Shown one piece after another: positions 8,231-17,791 of a DNA stretch of 64,000 nucleotides. A program made the position numbers and the translations under genes. The stretch is taken from positions 7,689 through 71,688 of the forward strand of contig NZ_JHAC01000044.1 in assembly GCF_000599865.1 (NCBI RefSeq), written 5' to 3'. This stretch comes from Deinococcus phoenicis (GTDB lineage: Bacteria; Deinococcota; Deinococci; Deinococcales; Deinococcaceae). How positions within the stretch are numbered: position 1 is the first letter of the stretch; every line of letters begins with the position of its first letter. Under the pieces are notes generated by a model. It was not told the origin of the DNA and searched no databases. It saw nothing but the letters and a program-made list of their open reading frames with translations.

Positions 8231-9193
8231 TTGCTTCCCTTCAGCCCCACCGATCCCCAGCTCGAACCCGCCCTGGCGCTGGTCGAGCCGCTGCCGTTCA
8301 CCCTCGCGGGGCTGTCCGCCCGACGGGCCGAACAGTTGCGCCGCTACCGGACACAGGCCCCCCTGCCCCGCCCGGACATCCAGACTGAAGAACATCCGCT
8401 CCCCTGTCCGGACGGGGAGGGCGAACTTTCGCTCAAGCTGTACCGGCCTGCCGACGTGCCCGGGGTGCTGCCCGCAATGCTCTGGTTCCACGGCGGGGGC
8501 TATGTGGGCGGCACGGTGGTGATGGACGACGCCCTCTGCGAGGACCTGGCCCGCGACGTGCGGTGCGTGGTGGTGTCCGCCGAATACCGCCTCGCACCCG
8601 AGAACCCCTACCCGGCGGCCCTGGAGGATGCGTTCGCGGCCCTTGGCTGGGTCGCGGCCCAGGCCAGGGCACTGGGGATCGATCCCGGCCGGATCGCTAT
8701 CGGCGGGGCGAGTGCCGGGGCGGGGCTGGCGGCCTCGCTGGCCCTCCTGACGCGGGACCGGGGCGGCCCCAGGCCCTGCCTCCAGCTGCTGAGCTATCCC
8801 ATGCTGGACCGGGACACCTCCCGCGACCCGGCGCTGGTCTCGGGGGTGGGCGAACATCCCCTCTGGCCGCACCACCACAACCGCCTGGCCTGGCAGGCGT
8901 ACACCGGCCATCTCGCGGACCCCGCAGACGCGCCCTATGCCTCACCGGTCCACGTCCCCGACCTCACGGCCCTGCCCCCGGCCTGGGTCGGTGTGGGGGA
9001 CCTGGACCTCTTCTACGCCGAGAACCGGCACTATGCCGCGCGCCTGGCCCGGGCCGGCGTGCCCACCGTGTTCCGGTGTTACCCGGGGGCCTACCACGGC
9101 TTCGACCGGCTGGTTCCCGGGGCGGACCTCTCACGGCAATTCGAACACGAGCGCAATGCCGCCTTGCGCGGGGCGCTGCATCCTCGGGCGTGA
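8231..9193 (+). CDS. Alpha/beta hydrolase, HSL-type esterase
   Basis: Cytoplasmic esterase of 320 residues in the hormone-sensitive-lipase family. It has the oxyanion-hole motif HGGGYVGG, the nucleophile elbow GASAG (serine in the middle), the acid segment VGVGDLDLF and the histidine segment YPGAYHGF. No signal peptide is visible. The start is TTG: AGGAGG lies six bases before it and no better in-frame start exists. Its promoter carries the same GntR operator as the catabolic operon, so it probably acts on the same substrate. Removal of O-acetyl groups from sialic acid, as done by the unrelated NanS, is a reasonable inference but is not shown by the sequence. Confidence 0.87.
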   Translation: MLPFSPTDPQLEPALALVEPLPFTLAGLSARRAEQLRRYRTQAPLPRPDIQTEEHPLPCPDGEGELSLKLYRPADVPGVLPAMLWFHGGGYVGGTVVMDDALCEDLARDVRCVVVSAEYRLAPENPYPAALEDAFAALGWVAAQARALGIDPGRIAIGGASAGAGLAASLALLTRDRGGPRPCLQLLSYPMLDRDTSRDPALVSGVGEHPLWPHHHNRLAWQAYTGHLADPADAPYASPVHVPDLTALPPAWVGVGDLDLFYAENRHYAARLARAGVPTVFRCYPGAYHGFDRLVPGADLSRQFEHERNAALRGALHPRA

Positions 9194-9232
9194 ACCACGG
9201 ACCTGCCCTGCACGGGCCACAGCCGACCTGTC

Positions 9233-9305
9233 TTGACAGAAAATGTCGGGCCAGCTACGATCGGTCTCACTTTCAAATCAGATGTCAGATATCTAATATC
9301 TGGTG
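9233..9305 (+). promoter_or_regulatory. Promoter and degenerate operator of nanM
   Basis: TTGACA (9233-9238), a 17-bp spacer, and TACGAT (9256-9261) form a clear sigma-70 type promoter. Between about 9278 and 9305 lie ATCAGATGTCAGAT and further overlapping half-sites resembling the ATCAGATGTCTGAT operator, just downstream of the -10 box. That is where the island's GntR protein would repress. Confidence 0.72.
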
Positions 9306-9360
9306 TCGAGGCGTTTCTGGGGGCTGGCGCGTCCCGCGTCAGGGTCCAGCAAGGAGAACC

Positions 9361-10500
9361 ATGTACAGAACAGGTCTTGCCTTTGCCCTCCTCGCCGCTG
9401 CCACTCTGGGTTCAGCGCAGGCCCAGACGCAGGTCTACCCGGATCTGCCCACCCCCATCAAGAACGGGACCGGCACGCTGATCGGCCAGACCATTTACGT
9501 GGGTCTGGGCACGGCGGGCAACGCGTGGTTTGCCCTGGACCTCTCGCAGCCCGTGCGGCAATGGGTGCCCATCGCCCCCTTTCCCGACATGCCGCGCGAT
9601 CAGGCGGTCAGTGCTGCGGTGGACGGCAAGCTCTACGTGTTCGGGGGCATCGGCAAGGCCACGCCGGCGGCCACGACGGCGGTCTTCAATCAGGTCTTCG
9701 TCTACGACCCGGCAAAGAATGCCTGGAGCCAGCTGCCCACCCGCGCGCCCCGGGACATCGCGGGCGGCGTGGCCGTCAGCCAGGGCGGCGCGGTGCTGAT
9801 GTTCGGCGGCGTGAACAGGAACATCTTCGACGGCTACTTCAGGGACCTGGCCGCCAGCGAGGGCAACAAGGCGGAGCAGGACCAGGTCAGCCGCGCCTAC
9901 TTCGACCAGCGCCCCCAGGACTACTTCCTGGGCCGCGAGGTGATGAGCTTTGCGCCCGCCGACAACCGCTGGAAACAGGTGGACATCCTGCCCTTCGGGG
10001 GCACCGCCGGTTCGGCGCTGGTGGCGCGCGGCAACACGCTGACCCTGCTGAACGGCGAGATCAAGCCCGGCGTGCGGACCCCCGCCGTGCGCCAGGGTCA
10101 GGTGGGTCCGTCGGGCCTCACCTGGCGCTCGCTGCCCGACCTGGTCGGCCCGGCGGCGGGTGAAGCCCAGGAGGGGCTGGCCGGGGCCTACGCCGGCTAC
10201 AGCCACGGCACGCTGCTGGTGACGGGCGGGGCCAACTTTCCCGGCGCGCGGGCCAAGCTCGCCGGCGGCGTGAACTACGCCCACGAGGGCCTGACCAAGA
10301 CCTGGCGTAAGGACGTGTACGCCCTGGTCGGCGGGCAGTGGAAGAACGTCGGGGCATTGCCCCAGGCGCAGGGCTACGGCCTGGCCGTGCCATACGGCGA
10401 TGAGGTGATTCTGGTGGGCGGCGAGTTGCAGGGAGGCCAGGCGACCCCGCAGGTGATGTCGCTGGAGTGGCAGGGGGACACCCTCAAGATCAGGGACTGA
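9361..10500 (+). CDS. nanM: N-acetylneuraminate epimerase, secreted kelch protein
   Basis: Mutarotase that speeds conversion of alpha- to beta-N-acetylneuraminate outside the cytoplasm before uptake. The ORF begins with a signal peptide (LAFALLAAATLGSAQAQ, cleavage after AQA likely) and has repeated kelch blades: LPTPIKNGTGTLIGQTIYVG, AVDGKLYVFGGIG, AVSQGGAVLMFGGVN, LLVTGGANFPGARAK and EVILVGGELQGG. Length (379 residues) fits E. coli NanM. GGAG lies five bases before the ATG. It has its own promoter and a GntR-type operator. Together with nanE and a lyase-family gene it is the strongest evidence that the island handles sialic acid. Confidence 0.88.
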   Translation: MYRTGLAFALLAAATLGSAQAQTQVYPDLPTPIKNGTGTLIGQTIYVGLGTAGNAWFALDLSQPVRQWVPIAPFPDMPRDQAVSAAVDGKLYVFGGIGKATPAATTAVFNQVFVYDPAKNAWSQLPTRAPRDIAGGVAVSQGGAVLMFGGVNRNIFDGYFRDLAASEGNKAEQDQVSRAYFDQRPQDYFLGREVMSFAPADNRWKQVDILPFGGTAGSALVARGNTLTLLNGEIKPGVRTPAVRQGQVGPSGLTWRSLPDLVGPAAGEAQEGLAGAYAGYSHGTLLVTGGANFPGARAKLAGGVNYAHEGLTKTWRKDVYALVGGQWKNVGALPQAQGYGLAVPYGDEVILVGGELQGGQATPQVMSLEWQGDTLKIRD

Positions 10501-10636
10501 CGCGGGCGCTTGCTTTCTCGACGTGGACGGTTGTGGGGAGCCGTCCGCGTTGCCTTTCTGCCCTGGATCTGCCCGGGAGGCCGAGCGGACCGGACAGGGC
10601 CGGTACCGGGTGAGAGCGGCGGCCTGACTGCCGGCG

Positions 10637-11242
10637 TCAGCCCAGGTAGGCCGCGTCCCCCGCACAGGCCCGGCAGAGCACCCGGCCCTGCTCGCTGAGT
10701 TCGCGCCCGTTGATGACCTCTTCCTGACACGCCTCACAGATCACCCGTTTGCCGGGCAGGCTGATCAGGGCCGTCAGGTCGAGGGTCAGTTCGGCCGGTG
10801 TGACGCTGAACAGAGCCTCGTCGGGAAGCGTGCGGTAGGCGGCGTGATAAGCGTCCCAGCGCCGCTCGCCGTGGGCGCGGGCATCCCGCACGCGCTGTCG
10901 CAGGTCTACCTGTGGGGCCAGCCGCACGGCCTGGCGGGTCTTCACATCCACAAAGGTGGCCGCGACCCGCCCATAGTCCAGCAGGCGCAGCGTTCGCCGT
11001 CCCAGCCAGCAGCCGCTCGCCACCGAGACGCCGTCGGCAAAGCAGCCGTCGGTCTCGATCAGGACCATCACCCGTTTGTCGCTGCGGGGAAAGGGCAGGC
11101 CCAGGACCTGTCCGGCCAGCAGGCCCATTCTCACGCCGAGAATCTGGCGGGGACAGAGGTGGCCGTGCAGGGCCGCGCTTTGCTGGAGCAGGGGTTCGAG
11201 GGAGTCGGGGAGGCCGGGGGCCGCAGGCAGAGTCAGGGTCAT
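10637..11242 (-). CDS. FmdE-family protein with C-terminal zinc ribbon
   Basis: A 201-residue protein whose N-terminal part carries the FmdE signature HGHLCPRQILGVRMG and the region VLIETDGCFADGVSVASGCWLG. Its C-terminus has CEACQEEV and CRACAG, a four-cysteine zinc ribbon. FmdE-like proteins occur with molybdenum or tungsten enzymes and may help cofactor handling, but their biochemical role is not settled. It lies 30 bases downstream of a nitrate/nitrite transporter gene on the same strand. A role in maturation or regulation of the neighbouring molybdoenzyme is inference. Confidence 0.8.
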   Translation of the reverse strand: MTLTLPAAPGLPDSLEPLLQQSAALHGHLCPRQILGVRMGLLAGQVLGLPFPRSDKRVMVLIETDGCFADGVSVASGCWLGRRTLRLLDYGRVAATFVDVKTRQAVRLAPQVDLRQRVRDARAHGERRWDAYHAAYRTLPDEALFSVTPAELTLDLTALISLPGKRVICEACQEEVINGRELSEQGRVLCRACAGDAAYLG

Positions 11243-11272
11243 GGGAGGTCCTCGGGAAAGGGAAAAGAAGGC

Positions 11273-12631
11273 TCAGGCGGTGGGGGCAGACGGCCCGGCG
11301 GGTCCCTCGATCTGTCCGCTGAGGGAGGGCGCGGCGCGGTGCAGCATGGCGGTGATGGTGGCCTGCATCCAGACCAGCGCGACCAGCGTGATCAGGAACA
11401 CCACGAAGAAGGTGGTCTGCGGAAAGCCGAAGATCGTCCGGGTCGCGGCGAAGAGCGGCGGCAGAAAGAAGCCGCCCAGGCCGCCGAGCGTGCCCACCAG
11501 CCCGCCGACCGCGCCCACGTCGCGGGGGAAGTATTCGGGAATGTGCTTGAACACGGCGGCCTTGCCGACGCCCATCGCCACCCCGACCAGGAACAGCAGG
11601 GCCGTGAAGGGCCAGAGGGTCATCGTGAAGGGCAGCACTTCGCGCGGGGTGACGCTGCCGTCCGCGCCGGGAACATTCAGGACGATGTGGCCGCTGGGCA
11701 TACTCAGGATCAGCAGGCACAGCAGCATCAGCCCGAACGCGCCGTACATCGCGCGGCGTGCCCCGAAGCGGTCCGAGAGGGAGCCGCCCAGTGGGCGCAG
11801 CAGGCTGGCCGGAAAGATGAACAGCGCGGTCAGCAGCGCGGCCTGATACAGCGGCAGCCCGAACACGTCCACGTAGTACTTGGGCAGCCACGCCGAGAGC
11901 GCCACATACGCCCCGAAAAACACCACGTAATACAGCCCGAAGCGCCACACACGCGGATTGCGCAGCGGAGCCAGCATCTCGCGCAGCGGACGGCCCTGGC
12001 CGGGGGTGCGGTCCTGACGGGGGGCCAGCAGAAGGGTCAGCAGCCCCATGCCCACCAGCAGCACGCCGTACAGAAAGGGCACCGCCCGCCAGCCCCCGGG
12101 AATCAGGCCGCCCAGCAGCCCCGCCGCCGGAAAGCTGGCGATCAGGGCCGGGCCGATGAACTTGGTGACGCTGGCACCCACGTTGCCCGCGCCGAAGGTG
12201 CCCAGCGCCGCGCCCTGCTGCCCGCGCGGAAACCACACGCTGTTCCAGGCCACGCCCACCGAGAAGCTGTTTCCGGCAAAGCCCACCAGAAAGGCGTACA
12301 CCAGCAGGGCGGGGTAGCTCCCGGCATAGGCGACCAGAAAAGCCGGAATGGCCGTCAGCAGCAGCATGGCGCTGAAAACCCGGCGGCCCCCCAGGCGGTC
12401 GGTCAGGATGCCGGCGGGCAGTCGCCACAGCGAGCCGTTCAGGATGGCGATAGCGGTCAGCCACGACAGTTGCAGGTCGGACAGGCCGAATTCCTGCCGG
12501 ATGGGCAGGCCCAGGATGCCGAACATCAGCCAGACGGCAAACATCAGCGTGAAGCCGGCCGTGGAGAGGGCCAGCACCCGCTGGCGGCCTCGCGGCGGTT
12601 CCGGGCGTTCGGTGGGGGTCGGGGTGGACAT
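11273..12631 (-). CDS. narK: NNP-family nitrate/nitrite transporter (MFS)
   Basis: Twelve-helix major facilitator of 452 residues. It has the MFS loop ILTDRLGGRR, the nitrate-signature-like stretch GFAGNSFSVGVAWNSVWFP followed by GALGT-type residues, and LSDRFGARRAM in the second half. The chosen ATG follows GGAGG by seven bases; longer readings run into the divergent control region. It is divergent from the nitrate reductase operon and shares its regulatory region, which holds a long inverted repeat. Together with the second copy at 17792-19141, one protein may import nitrate and the other exchange or export nitrite. Confidence 0.82.
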   Translation of the reverse strand: MSTPTPTERPEPPRGRQRVLALSTAGFTLMFAVWLMFGILGLPIRQEFGLSDLQLSWLTAIAILNGSLWRLPAGILTDRLGGRRVFSAMLLLTAIPAFLVAYAGSYPALLVYAFLVGFAGNSFSVGVAWNSVWFPRGQQGAALGTFGAGNVGASVTKFIGPALIASFPAAGLLGGLIPGGWRAVPFLYGVLLVGMGLLTLLLAPRQDRTPGQGRPLREMLAPLRNPRVWRFGLYYVVFFGAYVALSAWLPKYYVDVFGLPLYQAALLTALFIFPASLLRPLGGSLSDRFGARRAMYGAFGLMLLCLLILSMPSGHIVLNVPGADGSVTPREVLPFTMTLWPFTALLFLVGVAMGVGKAAVFKHIPEYFPRDVGAVGGLVGTLGGLGGFFLPPLFAATRTIFGFPQTTFFVVFLITLVALVWMQATITAMLHRAAPSLSGQIEGPAGPSAPTA

Positions 12632-12684
12632 GTCGGGAACCTCCGTGGCCCGGGGTGCGCGGGCCTGGGCACAGGAGGCCACGC

Positions 12685-12733
12685 GGCACTTACAAGGCGT
12701 TAACAAGCGGCGTGTTAGTGGGTTGTAAGTGCC
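12685..12733. promoter_or_regulatory. Long inverted repeat in the divergent nitrate promoter region
   Basis: GGCACTTACAA (12685-12695) and TTGTAAGTGCC (12723-12733) are perfect 11-bp arms. Inside each arm a second related element follows 11 bases later (TTACAA then TTAACAA on the left; TTACAA then CTAACAC on the right strand). The direct-repeat spacing of about 11 bp resembles binding sites of SARP/BTAD activators, and such a regulator is encoded in this cluster at 19485-21188. Confidence 0.6.
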
Positions 12734-12751
12734 CGCCGCCAGACTCCGCGC

Positions 12752-12946
12752 ATGGCAGACACTCTCCCCGCGCCGCATGGTCGGCCACAGTTCGTGATGA
12801 CGCTGTGGCGCGGCCCGCAGGGCACCTGGCAGGGCCGCCTCAAGTCGCTGCGAGACGGCGAGGAACGCCTGGTCGCCGACCTGCGCGAACTCCTGGCGGT
12901 GCTGGGGACGGCCTCTGCCGGAAAGGACGACCATGCTCAAACCTAG
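12752..12946 (+). CDS. Small protein at the head of the nitrate operon
   Basis: A 64-residue ORF beginning MADTLPAPHGRPQFVMTLWR, which overlaps the next gene by 14 bases. The middle, TWQGRLKSLRDGEERLVADL, resembles small soluble subunits that precede respiratory genes, but I do not recognise a family. Its position directly after the control region and its overlap argue that it is translated. The start codon has no strong ribosome site, so a leaderless or nearly leaderless mRNA is possible. Confidence 0.5.
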   Translation: MADTLPAPHGRPQFVMTLWRGPQGTWQGRLKSLRDGEERLVADLRELLAVLGTASAGKDDHAQT

Positions 12947-14051
12947 TGGGGCGGCGCTGCCCCCCCGGCACGACCCCGACCCCGTGATGGTGCCCGTGAT
13001 GGACGTGACGCTGGACCGGCGCGGGCTGATCGCCGGGGTGGTGTTCTCGCTGCTGCTCACGCTGGCCGTGTACCTGGGGTCGCAGCGCTTCCACGGCTTC
13101 GACGGGGCGCTGGCCGGGTACTGCTTCGCCACGGTCTTCGCGCTGTTCGGGGTGGTGTACCGCTACGCGGTGTGGCTCCAGCGCCCCGCCACCCGGGTGT
13201 ACTGGAAACGCGGCTGGGAGCTGTTCTGGCAGCCGGGCCAGCGCCTGCGCAACACCCTGCTCTTTTTCAAGATGGGCTGGGAAAAGATGCTGGAGCAGCG
13301 CTTTATCCGCAAACGCTCGCGGGACCGCTGGCTGGCCCACCAGCTGATTTTCTGGGGCTGCGTGATCGCCATCCTGATCACCTTCCCGCTCACGTTCGGC
13401 TGGCTGCGGTTCGAGAGCGACTTTACCCACCCCAGCAACTACCTGGTGGTGCTGTTCGGGCAGCGGCTGGAGTTCTTCACCTTTCCGGCGCGCGGCGTGA
13501 TCGGCTGGCTCTTCATGCACGGGCTGAACATCGCGGCGGTGCTGTGCCTGGCGGGCATCTCGCTCGCGGTAGGCCGCCGCGTGAAGGACGAGGCCGAGAT
13601 CAGCACCCAGCGGTTCGACAACGACATCATGCCGCTGGTGCTGCTGTTCGCCGTCTCGGTGACGGGGATGATGCTGACCGTCTCCAACATGTTCCTGGAG
13701 GGTAAGTTCTACTACTGGATCACGACCACCCACGCCGTGACCGTGATGCTGTGGCTGCTGTACCTGCCCTTCGGGAAGTTCTTCCACATCTTCCAGCGCA
13801 TCGCCAACGTCGGCGTGTGGTTTTACAAGGCTGCTGGGGCGAACGGCCCCCAGGCCGAGTGCGCCCGCTGCGGCGAGGCGTACACGTCCGCCATGCAGCG
13901 CGAGGACCTGAAAGCCATCCTGCCCGACCTGGGCTTCGACTACCGCAACAACGAGCAGGCGGTGGACAACTGGCAGAACCTCTGCCCCGGTTGCCGCCGC
14001 AAGCTGATGACCCTCAACCAGTTCCGGGTCACCGGCAAGGAGTTCATGTAA
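12933..14051 (+). CDS. Membrane-anchor protein with C-terminal zinc ribbon, nitrate operon
   Basis: A 372-residue integral membrane protein with about six helices (near 30-50, 60-78, 135-155, 185-207, 230-250, 262-282). Histidines sit in or next to helices ([36 protein letters not shown]), as expected for a b-type cytochrome that passes quinol electrons to the Fe-S subunits. The cytoplasmic tail has CARCGEAY and CPGCRRK, a zinc-ribbon or rubredoxin-like pair. Its stop and the start of the catalytic gene overlap (TAATG). It likely anchors the nitrate reductase; it is not a recognisable NarI, so heme binding is inferred. Confidence 0.75.
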   Translation: MLKPSGAALPPRHDPDPVMVPVMDVTLDRRGLIAGVVFSLLLTLAVYLGSQRFHGFDGALAGYCFATVFALFGVVYRYAVWLQRPATRVYWKRGWELFWQPGQRLRNTLLFFKMGWEKMLEQRFIRKRSRDRWLAHQLIFWGCVIAILITFPLTFGWLRFESDFTHPSNYLVVLFGQRLEFFTFPARGVIGWLFMHGLNIAAVLCLAGISLAVGRRVKDEAEISTQRFDNDIMPLVLLFAVSVTGMMLTVSNMFLEGKFYYWITTTHAVTVMLWLLYLPFGKFFHIFQRIANVGVWFYKAAGANGPQAECARCGEAYTSAMQREDLKAILPDLGFDYRNNEQAVDNWQNLCPGCRRKLMTLNQFRVTGKEFM

Positions 14052-16372
14052 TGGCCAGGCCGCCCCTTTCGCGCGAAGAGTTTCTCCAGGAATTCGGCCC
14101 CACGCTGCACTACGCCCCGCCCGGCGGCTTCCGCACCGTGGACGACGACGCGGCGCTGGTGGACACCCACTGCTGCTTTTGCGGCCAGCAGTGCGGCATC
14201 CGCCTGAAGGTCAAGGACAACGCGGTGGTCGGCTTCGAGCCGAGGTACGAGTTTCCCTTCAACAAGGGCAAACTCTGCCCCAAGGGCATCAAGCGCTATC
14301 TCCAGGGCAGCCACCCCGACCGCCTGCTGCATCCCATGCGCCGCACGCCGGACGGCTACGAGCGCGTCACCTGGGACGAGGCGCTCTCGGAAACCGTGAG
14401 CAAGATCAGGGAGATTCAGGCCAAATACGGCAAGGACAGCTTCGCCATGCTCTCGGGCGTGAGCCTCACCAACGAGAAGAGTTACCTGGTGGGCAAGTTC
14501 GCGCGCGTGGCCCTGCAAACCGCCAACCTCGACTACAACGGCCGCCTGTGCATGGTGTCGGCGGGGGCCGGGAACAAGAAAGCCTACGGCATCGACCGCG
14601 CCAGCAACGCCTGGGACGACATTCCCAGGGCCAAGGTCATCTTTGCGATCGGCACCAACATCGCCGAGTGCTTTCCGATCACCACCGACTACATCTGGCG
14701 GGCGCGGGACGCGGGCGCACGGCTGATCTACGCCGACCCGCGCATGGTGCCGATGGCCCGCACCGCCGACCTCTTCCTGCCGCTGCGGATCGGCTCGGAC
14801 AGCGCCCTGCTGATGGGCATGCTGCACGTGATTATCCGCGACGGCCTGACCGACGAGGCGTTTATCCAGGCGCACACCGTGGGCTTTGACGACGTGCGCG
14901 CGGCGGTCAGCCACGCGACGCCCGAATGGGCCGCCGAGATCACCGGGGTGCCCGCCGAAAAGATCGAGCTGGCCGCCCGCTGGTACGGCGAGGCCGAGAC
15001 GGGCTTTATCCTGCACGCGCGGGGCCTGGAGCACCAGACCAAGGGCGTGGAGAACGTGATGTCCTGCGCGAACCTGGCGCTCGCCACCGGCAAGATCGGG
15101 CGCGAGGGCTGCGGCCACTCCACCATCACCGGGCAGGGCAACGGCCAGGGCGGGCGCGAACACGGGCACAAGTGCGACCAGCTTCCCGGCAACCGCGACA
15201 TCACCAACCCCGAACACCGCCGCTACATCTGCGACGTGTGGGGCCTGCCCGAAGAGGAACTGCCCGGCAAGGGCCTGACCGCCCAGGAAATCCTGAACGC
15301 CATTCACGCAGGCGAGATCAAGGGCCTGCTCTCCATCTGCTTTAACCCGCTGGTATCGCTGCCCGACGCGAACTTCAACCGCGAGGCGCTGAACAAACTC
15401 GAACACTACAGCGTGATCGATTTTTTCCTCTCGGAAACCGCCGAACACGCCGACATCGTGCTGCCCGGCAGCCTGCACGAGGAAGACGAGGGCACCTCCA
15501 CCAGCGGCGAGGGCCGCGTGATCAAGATCAACGCGCCCGTCACGCCGCCCGGCGAGGCCCGCCGCGACTGGGAAATCCTGCTGGACATCGCGCAGCGGCT
15601 GGGACGCGGCAGGTACTTTCAGTACGGCAGCACCCAGGAGATTTTCAACGAGCTGCGCCTGGCGTCACGCGGCGGAACGGCGGACTACAGCGGCATCACC
15701 TGGGAAAAGGTGGTGAACAACCAGGGCGTGTTCTGGCCCTGCCCGCAGGTCACCGAGCGCGGCAACACCACCATGCACATCGAGGAACTCGACAGCGTTC
15801 ACCCCGGCACGCCCCGGCTGTTCGAGGGCGGGCAGTTCTACTTCCCCGATGGGCGGGCGCGCTTCAACGTGGTCAAGTGGCGCGAGAGTGCCGAGGTCGT
15901 GGACGACGAGTACCCGGTGTGGTTCACGACGGGCCGGGTGGTCAGCCAGTACCTCAGCGGCACCCAGACCCGCCGCATCGGGCCGCTGGTCGACCAGTTT
16001 CCGCACCCCAAGCTGGAGCTTCACCCCCGCCTGGCGCGGCAGCTGGGCATCCAGACCGACGACTGGGTCACGGTGACCAGTCGGCGCGGCCAGGTGACCA
16101 TCCAGGCCAACGTGGTGAACACCATCCGCCCCGACACCGTGTTCATGGCCTACCACTGGGGCGGGCGCCAGAGCGCGAACCTGCTCACGCAGCGCGCGCT
16201 GGACCCCATCTCCAAGATTCCCGAGTTCAAGGTGTCCACCTGCCAGGTGCGCCTCGCCACCCCCGAGGAGATCGTGGAGGGGGAAAACGCCCGGCGGCTG
16301 AGCGCCGTGACCGAGAAGAACCTCCCGGCGGGCTACGGCCTGAACGCCAGAAGACAGGAGCTGCGAAGGTGA
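14051..16372 (+). CDS. Molybdopterin oxidoreductase, Nas/NarB-like nitrate reductase catalytic subunit
   Basis: A 773-residue enzyme of the DMSO-reductase family. A [4Fe-4S] motif lies at the N-terminus ([10 protein letters not shown] then KLCPKG about 27 residues later). The stretch [10 protein letters not shown] places a cysteine where Nap and Nas enzymes coordinate molybdenum. Cofactor-binding segments include [45 protein letters not shown] and a C-terminal dinucleotide-binding domain ([26 protein letters not shown]). No Tat signal is present, so the enzyme is cytoplasmic or brought to the membrane by partners. Genes for an Fe-S subunit, a Rieske protein and a nitrate transporter follow. 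Nitrate reduction is the best reading; formate or another oxyanion is possible. Confidence 0.85.
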   Translation: MARPPLSREEFLQEFGPTLHYAPPGGFRTVDDDAALVDTHCCFCGQQCGIRLKVKDNAVVGFEPRYEFPFNKGKLCPKGIKRYLQGSHPDRLLHPMRRTPDGYERVTWDEALSETVSKIREIQAKYGKDSFAMLSGVSLTNEKSYLVGKFARVALQTANLDYNGRLCMVSAGAGNKKAYGIDRASNAWDDIPRAKVIFAIGTNIAECFPITTDYIWRARDAGARLIYADPRMVPMARTADLFLPLRIGSDSALLMGMLHVIIRDGLTDEAFIQAHTVGFDDVRAAVSHATPEWAAEITGVPAEKIELAARWYGEAETGFILHARGLEHQTKGVENVMSCANLALATGKIGREGCGHSTITGQGNGQGGREHGHKCDQLPGNRDITNPEHRRYICDVWGLPEEELPGKGLTAQEILNAIHAGEIKGLLSICFNPLVSLPDANFNREALNKLEHYSVIDFFLSETAEHADIVLPGSLHEEDEGTSTSGEGRVIKINAPVTPPGEARRDWEILLDIAQRLGRGRYFQYGSTQEIFNELRLASRGGTADYSGITWEKVVNNQGVFWPCPQVTERGNTTMHIEELDSVHPGTPRLFEGGQFYFPDGRARFNVVKWRESAEVVDDEYPVWFTTGRVVSQYLSGTQTRRIGPLVDQFPHPKLELHPRLARQLGIQTDDWVTVTSRRGQVTIQANVVNTIRPDTVFMAYHWGGRQSANLLTQRALDPISKIPEFKVSTCQVRLATPEEIVEGENARRLSAVTEKNLPAGYGLNARRQELRR

Positions 16373-16377
16373 GCGAG

Positions 16378-17013
16378 ATGCGCTTTTTTGTGGACCCGGT
16401 CCGCTGCATCGGCTGCAAGGCGTGTATGCAGGGGTGCAGCGAGTGCGCCACCCACCGGGGCAAGAGCATGATTCACCTCGAATACATCGAGCGCGGCACG
16501 AGTACCCAGACCGCCCCGATGGTCTGTATGCACTGCGACCTGCCCACCTGCGCCGCCGTGTGTCCCGCCGACGCCATCAAGCGCACCGAGGACGGCATCG
16601 TGCAGTCCAGTCAGGCCCCGCGCTGCATCGGCTGCTCGAACTGCGTGAATGCCTGCCCCTTCGGCGTGCCGCGCTACTACCCCGAAATCGACCAGATGCT
16701 CAAGTGCGACATGTGCTACGACCGGACCTCGCTGGGCAAGAAACCCATGTGCGCCAGCGTCTGCCCCAGCGAGGCCCTGTTCTACGGCACCCTGGAAGAG
16801 TTCCAGTCGCGGCGGCAGGGCACGCCCAGCAACACCTTTCAGTTCGGCGCGCAGACCATCACCACCAAGGTCTTTCTGGTGCTGCCCGCAGGCGACGTCG
16901 GCCTGAACATGGATGTGCTCTCGCATATGGACGCCCGCTTCGAGCCGGACGCCTTCGACCACCTGGACCCCTTTGCCCACCTCGAACCGCTGCCGATGGG
17001 AGAGCACCTGTGA
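16378..17013 (+). CDS. Four-cluster ferredoxin, DmsB/NrfC-like electron-transfer subunit
   Basis: A 211-residue iron-sulfur protein with four cysteine groups: [42 protein letters not shown] and [21 protein letters not shown]. This is the standard layout of the beta subunit that wires a molybdoenzyme to a membrane quinol oxidase. The ATG is preceded by AGGTGA at ideal distance; a GTG nine bases upstream overlaps the TGA of the catalytic gene and is an alternative. It overlaps the Rieske gene by four bases. The C-terminal 50 residues are acidic and lack motifs. Confidence 0.9.
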   Translation: MRFFVDPVRCIGCKACMQGCSECATHRGKSMIHLEYIERGTSTQTAPMVCMHCDLPTCAAVCPADAIKRTEDGIVQSSQAPRCIGCSNCVNACPFGVPRYYPEIDQMLKCDMCYDRTSLGKKPMCASVCPSEALFYGTLEEFQSRRQGTPSNTFQFGAQTITTKVFLVLPAGDVGLNMDVLSHMDARFEPDAFDHLDPFAHLEPLPMGEHL

Positions 17014-17552
17014 CCCCCAAGCCTGCAACGCCTGCCCAGAAAGACCGTCTCGAAGACCCCCGCCCCAGGCAGCCGCACTGGAAAACCGATTTCAGCGTGG
17101 ACTGGGACGCCACTGACTACGTCTCGCGGCGCGAGTTCACCCGGTTCCTGGGGCTGTCGAGCGCGGGGCTGGCCGCCGGGACCACACTGGTCGCGGTGGC
17201 GGGCAGCCTGCCCCGGCAAACGCCGCAGGCCCCCCGGGTCCGGCTGGGCCGCGTGGAGGACTTTCCGCCCGGCACCTCCCAGGCCTTTGAGTACCCGCAA
17301 AAGGGCCAGTTCTCGCTGCTGGTGCGCCACGACGACGGCACCTTCAGCGCCTTTGGGCAGAAGTGCCCGCACCTGGGCTGCGCGGTGTACTACGCCCCGC
17401 ACAGCCGCAAGCTGGAATGCCCCTGCCACGAGGGCTTCTTCAATGCCCGGACCGGGGACGTGATCTCGGGGCCGCCCCAGCGCGGGCTGAACCGGGTCGA
17501 ACTCGAACTGCGGGACGGCGAGGTCTGGGCCGTGGGGGGAGGTGGGCATTGA
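17010..17552 (+). CDS. Rieske [2Fe-2S] protein of the nitrate operon
   Basis: A 180-residue protein with the Rieske motifs CPHLGCAVY and CPCHEGFF about 20 residues apart. A single N-terminal membrane helix is preceded by a twin-arginine-like stretch ([20 protein letters not shown]), so it is probably a Tat-exported, membrane-anchored subunit. Translation starts at GTG overlapping the preceding TGA (GTGA). A Rieske protein next to an Nas-type catalytic subunit and a four-cluster ferredoxin is unlike bacterial NarGHI. It suggests electron transfer through a separate quinol-oxidising complex. Confidence 0.9.
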   Translation: MTPKPATPAQKDRLEDPRPRQPHWKTDFSVDWDATDYVSRREFTRFLGLSSAGLAAGTTLVAVAGSLPRQTPQAPRVRLGRVEDFPPGTSQAFEYPQKGQFSLLVRHDDGTFSAFGQKCPHLGCAVYYAPHSRKLECPCHEGFFNARTGDVISGPPQRGLNRVELELRDGEVWAVGGGGH

Positions 17553-17779
17553 CCGGCCCCGGCAAGCCCCGTTATGCGCAGCGCAGCCTGATCGTGGGCA
17601 TCGTCCTCGCGTTCATCCTGATTCTCTGGAGCATCCAGCTGTTCATCCTGATGACCAGCCTCGACGCCTACCTGGGGCACGAGCGCGCCCTGCTGTGGCC
17701 CGCCGCGCTGTCCAGCCTGCTGCTGGCGGCCCTGACGCTCGGCCTGGTGAGGCTCATTCCGCGCGAGCCGCGCGAGTAA
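17549..17779 (+). CDS. Small two-helix membrane protein
   Basis: A 76-residue ORF beginning with TTG inside the stop of the Rieske gene (ATTGA overlap), with GGAGG about eight bases upstream. Two hydrophobic segments are visible (LIVGIVLAFILILWSIQLFIL and PAALSSLLLAALTLGLVRL). It probably serves as a small accessory subunit stabilising the membrane part of the reductase complex. No family recognised. The tight overlap on the left and 12 bases to the transporter gene on the right support it being a real gene. Confidence 0.7.
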   Translation: MTGPGKPRYAQRSLIVGIVLAFILILWSIQLFILMTSLDAYLGHERALLWPAALSSLLLAALTLGLVRLIPREPRE

Positions 17780-17791
17780 AAGGAAAGGTTC

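Noticed and set aside
9412..10737. Long minus-strand frame across nanM
   Set aside because: Antisense shadow of a well-supported gene; composition is typical of a G+C-rich opposite frame.
10844..12703. 619-codon plus-strand frame across the transporter and FmdE genes
   Set aside because: Histidine/glutamine-rich antisense translation with no domain; the minus-strand genes are clearly real.
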